Below, in pieces: positions 26,715 through 36,344 of a DNA stretch of 64,000 nucleotides (its first letter is position 1; each line of letters begins with the position of its first letter). This stretch comes from Janibacter sp. DB-40 (GTDB lineage Bacteria > Actinomycetota > Actinomycetes > Actinomycetales > Dermatophilaceae). Where the stretch lies: assembly GCF_029510815.1 (NCBI RefSeq), contig NZ_CP120360.1:2046001-2110000 (forward strand), given 5' to 3'. Under the pieces are notes generated by a model. The model did not search any database, was not told where the DNA came from, and saw only the letters and a list, made by a program, of their open reading frames with translations. The translations under genes and the position numbers were made by a program.

Positions 26715-26759
26715 GACGAAGGGGGTGGGTCACCTCGACGGTGACCCACCCCCTTCGTC
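26715..26759. terminator. Bidirectional hairpin terminator between the MT0933-like gene and miaB
   Basis: A perfect 20-bp stem with a 5-nt loop (TCGAC) lies between two convergent genes. Both arms begin and end with the over-represented word, CGAAGGGGG at 26717 and CCCCCTTCG at 26749. No U-tract is present. Confidence 0.85.
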
Positions 26760-26781
26760 GTACCCGGGTGGAGTGCGGCGG

Positions 26782-28320
26782 CTACGCGCCGCAGGCGGGC
26801 TCGGGGGCCGCGACGGGCTCGGGAGCACCGATGCGCGGCATCCCCAGCGAGACGCTCGGCTTGGCGACGGCCCCCTCGGCGCCCTTGTCCTGCAGGGCCG
26901 CCCATGCGTCGCCGCCCTTCGTCCGGCGCACGGAGAAGGCACCGCCCTCGAGCGCGGAGTCCGCGACGAGGTGGTGCGGAGCGCCGTAGGTGACGCCGAC
27001 GGTGACCATGTCGCCCGGGCGCGGACGCTCGGCCTCGGACAGCCCCTCCGGCAGGGCGAAGTGGACGAGCCGGTTGTCGCGGGCCCGGCCACTCAGACGG
27101 GCGGTCTCCCGGTCCTTGCGCCCCTCCCCCGTCGCGACGAGGACCTCGAGCTCGCGGCCCTCCTGCGCGCGGTTGCCGGCCCAGGAGATCTCCTCCTGCA
27201 CCTCGACCAGACGCTCGTACCGGTCCTGCACGACCTCCTTGGGCACCTGGTCGGGCATCGTGGCCGCCGGCGTGCCGGGACGGATGGAGTACTGGAAGGT
27301 GAAGGCGGAGGAGAAGCGGGACTCGCGCACCACGCGCAGCGTCTCCTGGAAGTCCTCCTCCGTCTCCCCCGGGAAGCCGACGATGATGTCGGTGGTGATC
27401 GCCGCGTCCGGGATCTGCTCGCGCACGCGGTCGAGGATGCCGAGGAACTTCTTCGAGCGGTAGCTGCGGCGCATCGCCTTGAGCACTTGGTCGGAGCCGG
27501 ACTGCAGCGGCATGTGCAGGCTCGGCATGACGTTGGGCGTCTCGGCCATCGCGTCGATGACGTCGTCGGTGAAGGCGGCCGGGTGCGGGCTGGTGAAGCG
27601 CACCCGCTCCAGCCCCTCGATCTCACCGCACGCCCGCAGCAGCTTGCCGAAGGCGTACCTGTCGCCGAACTCCACGCCGTAGCTGTTGACGTTCTGCCCC
27701 AGGAGGGTGACCTCGACGACGCCCTGGGCGACGAGCGCCTCGAGCTCGGCGAGGATCTCGCCGGGCCGGCGGTCCTTCTCCTTGCCGCGCAGGGCGGGGA
27801 CGATGCAGAAGGTGCACGTGTTGTTGCAGCCCACCGAGATCGACGTCCAGCCCGAGTAGGCGGAGTCGCGTCGCGTCGGCAGCGTCGAGGGGAAGGTCTC
27901 GAGCGACTCGAGGATCTCGACCTGCGCCTCCTCGTTGTGGCGCGCACGGTCGAGCAGCGCCGGCAGCGAGCCGATGTTGTGCGTACCGAAGACGACGTCG
28001 ACCCACGGGGCCTTCTCGACGATCGCGGCGCGGTCCTTCTGCGCCATGCAGCCACCGACGGCGATCTGCAGGTCCGGGTTGCGCTGCTTCTGCCGTCGCA
28101 GCATCCCGAGGTTGCCGTAGAGCTTGTTGTCGGCGTTCTCCCGCACCGCGCAGGTGTTGAAGACGACGACGTCGGCGACCTCACCGCGGTCCTCGGTGGG
28201 CACGCTGGCGATGTCGGTGTACCCGGCGGTCTCGAGGAGGCCGGCGAGGCGTTCGGAGTCGTGGACGTTCATCTGGCACCCGTGGGTGCGCACGTCGTAG
28301 GTCTTGGGCGTTGCAGTCAT
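26782..28320 (-). CDS. miaB: tRNA-2-methylthio-N6-dimethylallyladenosine synthase
   Basis: This 512-aa radical-SAM methylthiotransferase acts on i6A37 of tRNA, made by MiaA. The UPF0004 domain has cysteines in [22 protein letters not shown] and VGGCMAQ. The radical-SAM cluster is [16 protein letters not shown]. The TRAM domain is near residues 385-450. A poorly conserved tail rich in Ala/Pro/Glu ends in EPACGA, longer than in E. coli. The start ATG 28320 gives [13 protein letters not shown], and a TACCCT box 9 nt upstream may make it leaderless. Confidence 0.95.
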   Translation of the reverse strand: MTATPKTYDVRTHGCQMNVHDSERLAGLLETAGYTDIASVPTEDRGEVADVVVFNTCAVRENADNKLYGNLGMLRRQKQRNPDLQIAVGGCMAQKDRAAIVEKAPWVDVVFGTHNIGSLPALLDRARHNEEAQVEILESLETFPSTLPTRRDSAYSGWTSISVGCNNTCTFCIVPALRGKEKDRRPGEILAELEALVAQGVVEVTLLGQNVNSYGVEFGDRYAFGKLLRACGEIEGLERVRFTSPHPAAFTDDVIDAMAETPNVMPSLHMPLQSGSDQVLKAMRRSYRSKKFLGILDRVREQIPDAAITTDIIVGFPGETEEDFQETLRVVRESRFSSAFTFQYSIRPGTPAATMPDQVPKEVVQDRYERLVEVQEEISWAGNRAQEGRELEVLVATGEGRKDRETARLSGRARDNRLVHFALPEGLSEAERPRPGDMVTVGVTYGAPHHLVADSALEGGAFSVRRTKGGDAWAALQDKGAEGAVAKPSVSLGMPRIGAPEPVAAPEPACGA

Positions 28321-28439
28321 GGCCCCACAAGGGTACGTCCGGGCGAAGGGGGGACCACACCCCTCCGGCGGATCCGGCCCGCAGGCAAAGGATTCATCAC
28401 GAAGACGCGCCGGGACCCCACCGGTGTCCTGCGTCACGT

Positions 28440-28455
28440 TAGGTTTGCCCGCATG
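28440..28455 (+). promoter_or_regulatory. -10 box and leaderless ATG of gluA
   Basis: TAGGTT (28440-28445), 7 nt, then ATG 28453, without a convincing Shine-Dalgarno. Confidence 0.5.
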
Positions 28456-29229
28456 ACCGTCACCCCACCCGAGAGCATGACCGCTGCCCGAGGCGAGCCA
28501 CTCGTGGTGCTCGATGACGTGCAGAAGTGGTTCGGGGACCTCCACGTCCTGCAGGACATCAATCTCTCGATCAAGCGCGGCGAGGTCGTCGTCGTCATCG
28601 GCCCCTCCGGGTCGGGCAAGTCCACCCTGTGCCGCGCCATCAACCGCCTCGAGCCGATCGAGTCCGGCACCATCACCCTCGACGGGCAGGCGCTGCCCCA
28701 GGAGGGCAAGGCCCTGGCCCGGCTGCGTGCCGAGGTCGGCATGGTCTTCCAGAGCTTCAACCTCTTCGCCCACAAGACGATCCTGCAGAACGTCACCCTC
28801 GGACCGATCAAGGTCCTGGGCCAGAGCAAGGCGGACGCGGACAAGCGGGCCAAGGAGCTGCTCAACCGCGTCGGCATCGCCGAGCAGGCCGACAAGTACC
28901 CGGCCCAGCTCTCCGGCGGCCAGCAGCAGCGCGTCGCCATCGCGCGGGCCCTGGCGATGGAGCCGAAGGTGATGCTCTTCGACGAGCCGACCTCCGCACT
29001 GGACCCGGAGATGATCAAGGAGGTCCTCGACGTCATGGTCGACCTCGCCGAGCTCGGCATGACCATGGTCGTCGTCACCCACGAGATGGGCTTTGCCCGC
29101 ACCGCCGGCGACCGGGTGATCTTCATGGACGGTGGTCGGATCGTCGAGGAGAACACCCCGACCGAGTTCTTCACCAACCCCCAGTCGGATCGGGCCAAGG
29201 ACTTCCTCGGCAAGATCCTCGAGCACTGA
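28453..29229 (+). CDS. gluA: Glutamate-type amino-acid ABC transporter, ATPase
   Basis: This 258-aa ABC ATPase drives polar amino-acid uptake. It has Walker [11 protein letters not shown]-loop [13 protein letters not shown], signature LSGGQQQR, Walker [15 protein letters not shown] and H-loop VVTHEMGF, with the HisP/GlnQ-type ending [11 protein letters not shown]...FLGKILEH. It is the first gene of gluABCD, whose order is that of the Corynebacterium glutamate system. Placement beside miaB and near recA-recX is conserved in actinobacteria. An alternative ATG at 28477 would shorten it by 8 residues. Confidence 0.9.
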   Translation: MTVTPPESMTAARGEPLVVLDDVQKWFGDLHVLQDINLSIKRGEVVVVIGPSGSGKSTLCRAINRLEPIESGTITLDGQALPQEGKALARLRAEVGMVFQSFNLFAHKTILQNVTLGPIKVLGQSKADADKRAKELLNRVGIAEQADKYPAQLSGGQQQRVAIARALAMEPKVMLFDEPTSALDPEMIKEVLDVMVDLAELGMTMVVVTHEMGFARTAGDRVIFMDGGRIVEENTPTEFFTNPQSDRAKDFLGKILEH

Positions 29230-29287
29230 GACCACACCGCAACGCCACACAGCTCGCACACGAGCACGGAGGGAAAGAGGAAGACCC

Positions 29288-30166
29288 ATGGCACTGAAGA
29301 AGACCAAGGCCTTCGCCACGATGGCGGCTCTGGCACTGACGCTGGCCGCCTGCGGCGGCGGGGGGGACAGTGATGTCGCCGTCGAGGACAGCCCCGAGTT
29401 CGAGTCGGGCACCACCATGGCCGAGCTCGCCGACGCGGGGAAGGTCACCATCGGCGTGAAGTTCGACCAGCCCGGTATCGGGTTCATGCCTCCCGGCGCC
29501 GACGTCCCCGAGGGCTTCGACATCGAGATGGCCAAGATCGTCGCGGGCAAGCTCGGCATCGCGCCGGAGGACATCACCTGGAAGGAGACGGTCTCCGACA
29601 ATCGCGAGCCCTTCCTGGAGAACGGCACCGTCGACCTCGTCCTCGCCTCCTACTCGATCACCGAGGAGCGCCGCGGCGTCGTCGGCCAGGCCGGCCCCTA
29701 CTACGTGACCGGGCAGCAGCTGCTCGTGCGCGAGGAGGACAAGGACAAGATCACCGGCCCCGACGACCTCGAGGGCGTCAAGACCTGCTCCGTGACGGGC
29801 TCGACGTCCATCAAGACCGTCGAGGAGGAGTTCGGGGCGGAACCGGTGCCCTTCGACACCTACTCCGCGTGCGTGACGCAGCTGGAGAACGGCTCCGTCG
29901 ACGTGGTCACCACCGATGGCGCGATCCTCCTCGGCTACGCCGCCGAGACCCCCGACGAGCTCGAGGTCGTCGGTGAGGCCTTCAGCGAGGAGCGCTACGG
30001 CATCGGGTTCCAGAAGGACGACGCCGAGATGTGCGAGTTCCTCACCACCACGCTGACCGACTCCTTCGAGGACGGCTCGTACGACGAGGCCTTCCAGAGC
30101 ACGCTGGGCGAGTCCGGCGTCGAGACGCCGGAGCCCCCGGCTGTCGACGAGGGCTGCACGGCCTGA
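29288..30166 (+). CDS. gluB: Glutamate-type ABC transporter, substrate-binding lipoprotein
   Basis: This 292-aa extracytoplasmic binding protein (SBP_bac_3) has a lysine-rich signal peptide and lipobox LAAC with Cys22 as the lipidation site. The mature domain contains [32 protein letters not shown], the hinge strand [15 protein letters not shown] and the Arg-containing ligand contacts typical of polar amino-acid binders. ATG 29288 follows GAGGAAG. Glutamate specificity is inferred from gene order; other polar amino acids are possible. Confidence 0.9.
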   Translation: MALKKTKAFATMAALALTLAACGGGGDSDVAVEDSPEFESGTTMAELADAGKVTIGVKFDQPGIGFMPPGADVPEGFDIEMAKIVAGKLGIAPEDITWKETVSDNREPFLENGTVDLVLASYSITEERRGVVGQAGPYYVTGQQLLVREEDKDKITGPDDLEGVKTCSVTGSTSIKTVEEEFGAEPVPFDTYSACVTQLENGSVDVVTTDGAILLGYAAETPDELEVVGEAFSEERYGIGFQKDDAEMCEFLTTTLTDSFEDGSYDEAFQSTLGESGVETPEPPAVDEGCTA

Positions 30167-30172
30167 CCGGAA

Positions 30173-30236
30173 GGCTCCTCGCCGGGCCGGGGCCGACCGG
30201 ACGCGTCATCCCCCGGCCACGGCCCGCCGAGGAGCC
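30173..30236 (+). terminator. Intercistronic hairpin between gluB and gluC
   Basis: Arms GGCTCCTCG-C-CGGGCC (30173-30188) and GGCCCG-C-CGAGGAGCC (30221-30236) form a 15-bp stem with one C:C mismatch. Such hairpins after binding-protein genes usually attenuate transcription or protect the mRNA, giving more binding protein than permease (inferred here). Confidence 0.7.
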
Positions 30237-30273
30237 CTGACCCAGCCCACCCCGAGGCCGCGAGAGGACGTCC

Positions 30274-30927
30274 GTGGGTCCTGAATACTTCTCAGAGTTG
30301 ATCTCCAGGCTTGTTGATGGGTTCGTGGTGACCCTCCAGCTGCTCGGATGGTCGCTGCTCTTCTCGACGGTCATCGGCACGGCGCTCGGCGCCATGCGGG
30401 TCTCGCCCCTCGCGCCGCTGCGGGCGTTCGGCACCGCGTACGTCAACATCTTCCGGAACATGCCGCTCGTGGTGCTCTTCCTCATCGTGGTCGTGGGCCT
30501 GCCCGGCATCGGCTTCCTGCCCAGTTTCTTCTGGCGCGCGGTGATCGCGCTGTCCCTCTACACCGCGGCCTTCGTGTGCGAGTGCGTGCGCTCGGGAGTG
30601 AACACGGTCGAAGCCGGGCAGGCCGAGGCCGCCCGATCGATCGGGATGGACTTCGGGCAGTCCCTGCGCTTCGTCGTCCTCCCCCAGGCCTTCCGCGCGG
30701 TCATCCCGCCACTGGCCAGCGTCTACATCGCCCTGACGAAGAACACCTCGGTGGCGGCCGTCTTCGGCATCACGGAGGCGACCTACCAGCTGAGCAACCT
30801 CATCCGGGACTTCCCGGGGTCACTGTGGGTCAACTTCATCGGTATCGCCCTGGGCTACATCCTCATCGTGGCGGTGATCTCGGCGATCGCCAACATGTTC
30901 GAGCGTCGAGTGGGGGTGGCGGCATGA
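30274..30927 (+). CDS. gluC: Glutamate-type ABC transporter, permease 1
   Basis: This 217-aa inner-membrane permease of the HisMQ type has five hydrophobic segments and the EAA loop NTVEAGQAEAARSIGMDFGQSLRFVVLPQAFR, which contacts the ATPase. FRNMPLVVLFLIVVVGLP is the usual R-x-x-P-L motif. The GTG start at 30274 follows GAGGA. It is translationally coupled to gluD by an ATGA overlap. Confidence 0.9.
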   Translation: MGPEYFSELISRLVDGFVVTLQLLGWSLLFSTVIGTALGAMRVSPLAPLRAFGTAYVNIFRNMPLVVLFLIVVVGLPGIGFLPSFFWRAVIALSLYTAAFVCECVRSGVNTVEAGQAEAARSIGMDFGQSLRFVVLPQAFRAVIPPLASVYIALTKNTSVAAVFGITEATYQLSNLIRDFPGSLWVNFIGIALGYILIVAVISAIANMFERRVGVAA

Positions 30928-31772
30928 GTACCGTCCTCTTCGACACTCCCGGCCCGCGCGCCCTCGCCCGACAGCGGATCTACACGGTCATGACAACCGT
31001 GGTCCTGGGCGGTCTGCTGGCCGCGGCACTGTGGCAGCTGTGGACGAAGGAGATGATCACTCCCGACCAGTGGGTGGCCTTCACCGAGCCCCGGATCCTC
31101 ATGTCCCTCCTCGAGGAACTGGTCTTCGCCACCCTCGCCGGCGCTGCCGTCGCGATCGTGCTCGCCGTCGCCTTCGGGGCGGTCTTCGCCGCGGGGCGTC
31201 TCGCCGACCCGGCGTGGATCCGCCTTCCGTGCTGGGCCGTCGTCGAGTTCTTCCGAGCCGTGCCGCTCCTGCTGATGATCTTCGTTCTGTTCTACGGATT
31301 CGGCAACACCCTGGGGACCTTCTGGTCGCTCGTCCTCGCCCTCATGCTCTACAACGGGTCGGTCCTCGCGGAGATCTTCCGCGCCGGGATCCAGGCCGTC
31401 CCCACGGGGCAGAGCGAGGCCGCATATGCCATCGGGATGACGAAGTCCCAGGTCCTGGTCCAGATCCTCGCTCCCCAGGCCCTGCGCTCGATGCTGCCGG
31501 CCATCATCAGCCAGTGCGTCGTCGCGCTGAAGGACACGACCCTCGGCTTCGCCATCGGCGCACCCGGCATCGTCGACGTCGGGGAGCGGATCTACCTCGC
31601 CAGGGTGTACGACAACCCGTTTGCGGTGGGCATCGTGCTGGCCGCGGTCTTCATCGTCATCAACTACAGCCTCTCGAGGCTCGCGGTGCACCTCGAGAGC
31701 CGGATGCGGCGCCAAGGGACCGAGACGGTCCACGTCGCCGACACCGGTGACGACGTGACGGCAGCCGGTTAA
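30924..31772 (+). CDS. gluD: Glutamate-type ABC transporter, permease 2
   Basis: This 282-aa partner permease has an N-terminal extension with an additional TM. The EAA loop is AVPTGQSEAAYAIGMTKSQVLVQILAPQALR, and FFRAVPLLLMIFVLFYG is the conserved entry helix. ATG 30924 overlaps the gluC stop. Its TAA stop lies inside a TTAA that also contains the stop of the convergent transglutaminase gene (31769-31771). Confidence 0.9.
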   Translation: MSTVLFDTPGPRALARQRIYTVMTTVVLGGLLAAALWQLWTKEMITPDQWVAFTEPRILMSLLEELVFATLAGAAVAIVLAVAFGAVFAAGRLADPAWIRLPCWAVVEFFRAVPLLLMIFVLFYGFGNTLGTFWSLVLALMLYNGSVLAEIFRAGIQAVPTGQSEAAYAIGMTKSQVLVQILAPQALRSMLPAIISQCVVALKDTTLGFAIGAPGIVDVGERIYLARVYDNPFAVGIVLAAVFIVINYSLSRLAVHLESRMRRQGTETVHVADTGDDVTAAG

Positions 31773-32620
31773 CCCAGCCGCGTGAAGGTGATCTCGAGGT
31801 CGAGCTCCACGAGCGGGGGCCCGACGAACATGCCGCGGAAGGGCGAGACGTCGTCGTAGTCACGGCCCCGGCCGAGGACGATGTGGTTGAGCCCCACCGA
31901 GCCCGGGTTGGTCGGATCGATCGGGCGCCAGGCGCCGTCCCAGAACTCGACCCAGGCATGGTTGCGGGCGACGACGCTCGTTCCCCGCGGGATCTCCCCG
32001 GCCTCGTCGGTGACGTAGCCGCTCACGTACCGGGCCGGGATGCCGATCGAGCGCAGTCCCCCGAGGGTGATGTGCGCGAAGTCCTGGCAGACACCACGAC
32101 GCTGCTCCCACACCTCGGCCGCCGTCGACTGCCAACCGGTGATGCCCGGCTCGTAGGTGAGGGCCTGGTACACCCGATCGGCCAGGGCCAGGGCCGCCGC
32201 TCGCGGCGTGGCCTCGTCGGCGACCTGCGCGGCGAACTCGGCCACCTCCGCGGGTGGCGCGGTGCGGGCGGTCTGTGCGAGGAACTCGCTGAGCCGGTCC
32301 TGGGTGTCCGCGGAGCGCACCACGTCCCAGCCGCCGGCGTCCGGCACCTCCTCCGTGACCTCTGAGCGCTCGACGAGGCTGATCGCCTCGATCTCGAGGA
32401 CGTCGTGCGGGGACTGTGCCTCCATGGCCATGACCTGAGTGCCCCAGTGGTCCTCGTAGACATTGCTCCACGTCAGGGGACGCACCCGGATGCGGGCCTC
32501 GAGGGTCGCCTGGCTCGGCTCGTCGACCGGTGTCATGCGCAGCTCGTTGTGCGAGGTGGACACCTCGCCCTCGTAACGCATCGTCGTGTGGTGGACGATG
32601 CGGTAGCGCCTGGTGCTCAT
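31769..32620 (-). CDS. Transglutaminase-like cysteine-protease-fold protein
   Basis: This 283-aa protein has a beta-rich N-terminal domain (Bact_transglu_N, RYRIVHHTTMRYEGEVSTSHNELRMTP) and a transglutaminase core. The catalytic triad is visible: Cys in RRGVCQDFAH, His in RNHAWVEFW and Asp in PIDPTN. It is the third gene of the ATP-grasp/Alpha-E trio, equivalent to mycobacterial Rv2409c. Its ATG overlaps the Alpha-E stop (ATGA). The family may hydrolyse or form peptide or isopeptide bonds; the substrate is unknown. Confidence 0.88.
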   Translation of the reverse strand: MSTRRYRIVHHTTMRYEGEVSTSHNELRMTPVDEPSQATLEARIRVRPLTWSNVYEDHWGTQVMAMEAQSPHDVLEIEAISLVERSEVTEEVPDAGGWDVVRSADTQDRLSEFLAQTARTAPPAEVAEFAAQVADEATPRAAALALADRVYQALTYEPGITGWQSTAAEVWEQRRGVCQDFAHITLGGLRSIGIPARYVSGYVTDEAGEIPRGTSVVARNHAWVEFWDGAWRPIDPTNPGSVGLNHIVLGRGRDYDDVSPFRGMFVGPPLVELDLEITFTRLG

Positions 32621-33537
32621 ACGATCTCTCCCGTCCACTCCTGGACCGGCGCGGACATGAAGTACCGCGCGCCGACCGCGTCCGATGCCGCCATGACGGC
32701 CTCCTGGACCTCCTGCATCCGCTCCGGCAGGTTGAGCAGGACGACCTCCGGGTTGCTGAACTCGAGCGAGGTGCGGATGTGCCCGAGGATGCGGCGGGCC
32801 TCGTCGGAGAAGCCGACCCGGTCCTTGTCCGGGGAGAGCACGATCAACCGGTCCTCGGCCTCCTTCAGCGCCGCGATGACCGAGCGCGGGAAGCGCCGGT
32901 CGAGGGTGAGGAAGGCCGCGGCCGTGCGGTCGGTGACCACTCCCCGCATCGTGCGCAGCATCGCCTGCTGCGCACCGCAGCTGGCCATCACCGATCCCCA
33001 GCCCGGCCCGAAGTCACTGGCCCCGGTGGCGACCAGCCGTGCGGTCATGTCCGCCCGCTCGAGGGCCCGACCGAGGACGAGGAAGTCCCAGGCGTCGTCG
33101 TGGCTCATCGTCGTGTCCGCGAGGCCTCCGACGAGCGCCGCCCGCTCGCGCACCCACCCCAGGTGGTGCTGGGTCGCCCGGCCCGGCGTGAAGACGTTCC
33201 ACCGGTGGTAGGTCGTGTTGATCGTCTCCCACATCTCGGTGGAGACCGTCTCGCGGGCCCGGCGGGCGTTCTCCCGGGCCGAGTGCCACGACCCGGAGAT
33301 CGCGTTGGGGTTGGTCGCATCGAAGACGAGCATCCGGCTGGTGCCGGTGTAGTCGACCTCGCCGACGTCGTCGTACCCCATGATGCCGCGCAGCACCATC
33401 GTGCAGGCCGTCTGCTCGTCGGTCGCGGGATCGTCGAGGAGCTGCAGGCGCAGCGTGTCGACGATGCGAGCGGTGCCGTCGGCCCGCTCGACGTAGCGGC
33501 CGATCCAGAAGAGCGCATCGGCGATCCGGCTGAGCAT
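32617..33537 (-). CDS. Alpha-E domain protein
   Basis: This 306-aa all-helical protein begins MLSRIADALFWIGRYVERADGTARIVD, the Alpha-E signature with its conserved W-x-x-R-Y-x-E-R-A. Further helices (DDAWDFLVLGRALERADMTARLV) repeat that pattern, so the domain looks internally duplicated. It always accompanies the circularly permuted ATP-grasp protein. The start overlaps that gene's stop (TGATG). No biochemical function is established. Confidence 0.88.
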   Translation of the reverse strand: MLSRIADALFWIGRYVERADGTARIVDTLRLQLLDDPATDEQTACTMVLRGIMGYDDVGEVDYTGTSRMLVFDATNPNAISGSWHSARENARRARETVSTEMWETINTTYHRWNVFTPGRATQHHLGWVRERAALVGGLADTTMSHDDAWDFLVLGRALERADMTARLVATGASDFGPGWGSVMASCGAQQAMLRTMRGVVTDRTAAAFLTLDRRFPRSVIAALKEAEDRLIVLSPDKDRVGFSDEARRILGHIRTSLEFSNPEVVLLNLPERMQEVQEAVMAASDAVGARYFMSAPVQEWTGEIV

Positions 33538-35087
33538 CAGCGGTCCTCCTCGGTCGAGCGGGTCTCGTTGGGCGCACCGGAGCCGAGGAAGATGACCTCG
33601 CCCTCGTCGGTGTCCTGCGACAGGCGGTTGTACCGACCCGCGAGCACCCAGGTGTCCTTCGATCCACCGCCCTGGCTGGAGTTGACGACGAGCTGCCCCT
33701 CGGGGAGGGCGACCCGGGTCAGGCCCCCGGGCAGCACCGAGACCTCGTCGCCGTCGTTGACCGCGAAGGGACGCAGGTCCACGTGCCGCGGCTGCAGCGC
33801 CCCGTCGATGAGCGTCGGGACCGTCGAGAGCTGGACGACCGGCTGGGCGATCCACCCGCGCGGGTCGTCGAGCAGCTTGGTCCGCAGCTCGTCCAGCTCG
33901 CCGGGCGACGCGTCGGGGCCGACGACCAGGCCCTTGCCGCCGGAGCCGTCGACGGGCTTGACCACCATCTCGTCGAGGCGCCCGATGACGTCCTTGAGCG
34001 CCTCGGGCTCGTTGAGGCGGTAGGTGTCGACGTTCGGGAGGATCGGCTCCTCCTCGAGGTAGTACCGCGTCAGCTCCGGGACGTAGGAGTAGACGAGCTT
34101 GTCGTCGGCCACGCCGTTGCCGATGGCATTGGCCAGGGTCACGCGCCCGGCCCGGATGGCGGAGACCAGCCCCGGGACGCCGAGCATCGAGTCGCGGCGA
34201 AAGTGCACCGGATCGAGGAAGTCGTCGTCGATGCGGCGGTAGATCACATCGACCCGCTCCTCGCCGTGGGTCGTGCGCATGCGCACCTCTCCCCCGCGCA
34301 CGACGAGGTCACGACCCTCCACCAGCTCGACGCCCATCATCCGCGCGAGGAGCGTGTGCTCGAAGTAGGCGCTGTTGTAGACGCCGGGAGTGAGGACGAC
34401 GACCGTCGGCTCGGCCCTCCCCTCGGGCGCCGAGGCGCGCAGCGCCTGCAGGAGCATCCGCGGGTAGTCGTGCACCGGTCGGATGCGCATCGTGGCGAAG
34501 GCCTCGGGGAAGACATTGGTCATCGCCCGGCGGTTGGCGATGACGTAGGAGACCCCGGACGGGACCCGGACGTTGTCCTCGAGCACGCGGAAGGTGCCCT
34601 CCTCGTCCCGGATGAGGTCGATGCCGCTGACGTGGGCGCGCACGCCGTTCGGCGGTCGCAGTCCGGCGACGGCGCGGTGGTAGTGCGCCGAGGTGGCGAT
34701 GAGCTTCCACGGGATGATGCCGTCCTCGACGGCCCTCGGGAGGCCGTGGGGGCGCGAGTAGATGTCGTCGAGGAAGGCCTCGAGCACCTTCACCCGCTGC
34801 GCGACACCCTGCTCCACGGTCTGCCAGGCGTCGGCGTCGATGACGCGCGGCACGGCGTCCAGGGGGAAGGGACGCTCCTCGCCCGCGTGGTCGAAGGTGA
34901 CGCCCTGCTCGAAGAACATCCGGGCCAGCGCGTCGGCGCGTTCCTTCAACGCCTCGGGCTCCATCAGGCGCAGGGTGTGGTGGATCGGCTTGTAGGGCGG
35001 TCGCGGCTCACCCGACTCGTCGAGCATCTCGTCCCACGCCGCACTGGGCGTGTACGTCCCGAAGAGAGAGTCCAGTGCATCAGTCAC
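33537..35087 (-). CDS. Circularly permuted type 2 ATP-grasp protein
   Basis: This 516-aa enzyme of the permuted ATP-grasp family would form a peptide-like bond with ATP. Family blocks include YKPIHHTL, FPLDAVPRVI, VLEDNVRVPSGVSYVIANR, ANAIGNGVADDKLVYSYVPELTRYYLEEEP and VVKPVDGSGGKGLVVGP. A leaderless signal (TAGTGT, then 7 nt) selects GTG 35087 over GTG 35096. It is the first gene of the trio with Alpha-E and transglutaminase, homologous to Rv2411c-Rv2409c of M. tuberculosis. Confidence 0.9.
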   Translation of the reverse strand: MTDALDSLFGTYTPSAAWDEMLDESGEPRPPYKPIHHTLRLMEPEALKERADALARMFFEQGVTFDHAGEERPFPLDAVPRVIDADAWQTVEQGVAQRVKVLEAFLDDIYSRPHGLPRAVEDGIIPWKLIATSAHYHRAVAGLRPPNGVRAHVSGIDLIRDEEGTFRVLEDNVRVPSGVSYVIANRRAMTNVFPEAFATMRIRPVHDYPRMLLQALRASAPEGRAEPTVVVLTPGVYNSAYFEHTLLARMMGVELVEGRDLVVRGGEVRMRTTHGEERVDVIYRRIDDDFLDPVHFRRDSMLGVPGLVSAIRAGRVTLANAIGNGVADDKLVYSYVPELTRYYLEEEPILPNVDTYRLNEPEALKDVIGRLDEMVVKPVDGSGGKGLVVGPDASPGELDELRTKLLDDPRGWIAQPVVQLSTVPTLIDGALQPRHVDLRPFAVNDGDEVSVLPGGLTRVALPEGQLVVNSSQGGGSKDTWVLAGRYNRLSQDTDEGEVIFLGSGAPNETRSTEEDR

Positions 35088-35094
35088 GGAGCCC

Positions 35095-35100
35095 ACACTA
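35095..35100 (-). promoter_or_regulatory. -10 box of the ATP-grasp operon (leaderless)
   Basis: TAGTGT on the minus strand is 7 nt before GTG 35087. The alternative GTG at 35096 lies inside the box, so the shorter start is preferred. Confidence 0.55.
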
Positions 35101-35153
35101 ACCGCGGGGACAGCACCGGAGTGTGCGGACGAAGGGCGTTCTGCTCGGCACCC

Positions 35154-36344
35154 TCAGGTCGGCGCGGTGACGACCTCCACGGAGGTGGCCCCGCGCAGGC
35201 GGCCCAGCGACTCGGCCTCGGTCCGCACCCCGTCCGCATGCCGCTGGGTCAGCGGGACGAAGGGGGTGACCGTGACGGTCAGCCTGTGGCTCGCTGCCCG
35301 GGACCGCCAGGTGCCGACGATCCTGCCGTCGACGAGCACGGAGCCCGGCTCACCGACGTTCTTCCACACGCTCCGGTGGTGTTCCGCAGCCAGGATCGTG
35401 GTGCGGTCACGCGACTGGGTGTACGGGTCCCGGGGCGGCAGCAGCCGCACCCCCTGCGGCCGGGGAGCGGACCCGAGCTCCTCGGCGTCCTCGGTGAGCA
35501 GCCACGACCGACGGCCGGTGTCGACCTCGGTCAGCTCGTCCCGGACGAGGTCCCACCAGTCCGTGGCGTCACCGGCACGCACCCCCAGCCACGCGGCGAG
35601 CTCTGCACGCGTGGACGGGCCGTGGCACCGCAGGTACCGGCGGACGAGCTCCGTTCGCGCCTGATCCGGTGGCGCATGCGGGACGGCCCGACCGAGCCAT
35701 TCGTCGACGAGGACGAAGGGGTACGAGGCTCCCTCCCGCGGCGCGAAGCAGACCACCTGCTCCAGGGTGAGGATGCGCAGGCAGAAGTGGACGACGGCCT
35801 CCCCCAGCGGTTGACCCTGCGCGTACGGCCCCTCTGCGCGCCACCGCTCGCGCCGTCGTGGCGCGAGGGTCGGCGCGATCCGCGCCGAGATCTCGGCCCC
35901 GAGCTCCCCGATGGGCAGGCGCCGCCCGGACAGCACCGCAACGGTCTCGGCGCGTGTCGCCGTCACGGCCTCGTCCAGTCCCATCCCCAGGGAACGCAAT
36001 GCCTCACGCACCCCGAGGATCAGCTGCTCCCTGGCCGACTCGGTGGGTGGGAGCACCCCGGTCGTGAAGACGGCCGCATCGACGGTCGGCACGAGGAAGG
36101 GCGCCCCGCGCATGGCCCAGGTCCGCACCACGACCTTGTCCTCGGTGATCGCCCGGTCGAGGTGTTCGGACGTGAGTCCCTCCACCCGGGCGTGGATCGC
36201 GAGCAGCGCCGCCCCGGGCGGGCTGTCCTGCACGCCGCAGGCCCCGACGACCTCGGCGAGCCGATCCACCGGCACTCGCTCCGTGAGCCCGTGCGCCCGC
36301 ATCCGACGTGCGAGGACGTCCTCCACGGGCACCCGCTCGCTCAT
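35154..36344 (-). CDS. Winged-helix DNA-binding protein, HTH_42 / AlkZ-like
   Basis: This 396-aa protein of the HTH_42 family contains the E. coli YcaQ (AlkX) and Streptomyces AlkZ interstrand-crosslink glycosylases. It shows the family blocks LARRMRAHGL, LAIHARVEG, RTWAMRGAPFLVP, a central winged helix (YLRCHGPSTRAELAAWLG) and LLPPRDPYTQSRDR. At the position where glycosylases carry Q-x-Q or Q-x-D the protein reads GVQDS, so catalysis is doubtful. The start overlaps the recX stop (TGATG), which places it in the SOS-controlled recA operon and supports a DNA-repair role (inferred). Confidence 0.8.
   Translation of the reverse strand: MSERVPVEDVLARRMRAHGLTERVPVDRLAEVVGACGVQDSPPGAALLAIHARVEGLTSEHLDRAITEDKVVVRTWAMRGAPFLVPTVDAAVFTTGVLPPTESAREQLILGVREALRSLGMGLDEAVTATRAETVAVLSGRRLPIGELGAEISARIAPTLAPRRRERWRAEGPYAQGQPLGEAVVHFCLRILTLEQVVCFAPREGASYPFVLVDEWLGRAVPHAPPDQARTELVRRYLRCHGPSTRAELAAWLGVRAGDATDWWDLVRDELTEVDTGRRSWLLTEDAEELGSAPRPQGVRLLPPRDPYTQSRDRTTILAAEHHRSVWKNVGEPGSVLVDGRIVGTWRSRAASHRLTVTVTPFVPLTQRHADGVRTEAESLGRLRGATSVEVVTAPT

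Noticed and set aside
28321..29628. A 436-residue N-terminal extension of MiaB
   Set aside because: The extension is antisense to gluA; MiaB homologues begin at the ATG 28320 region.
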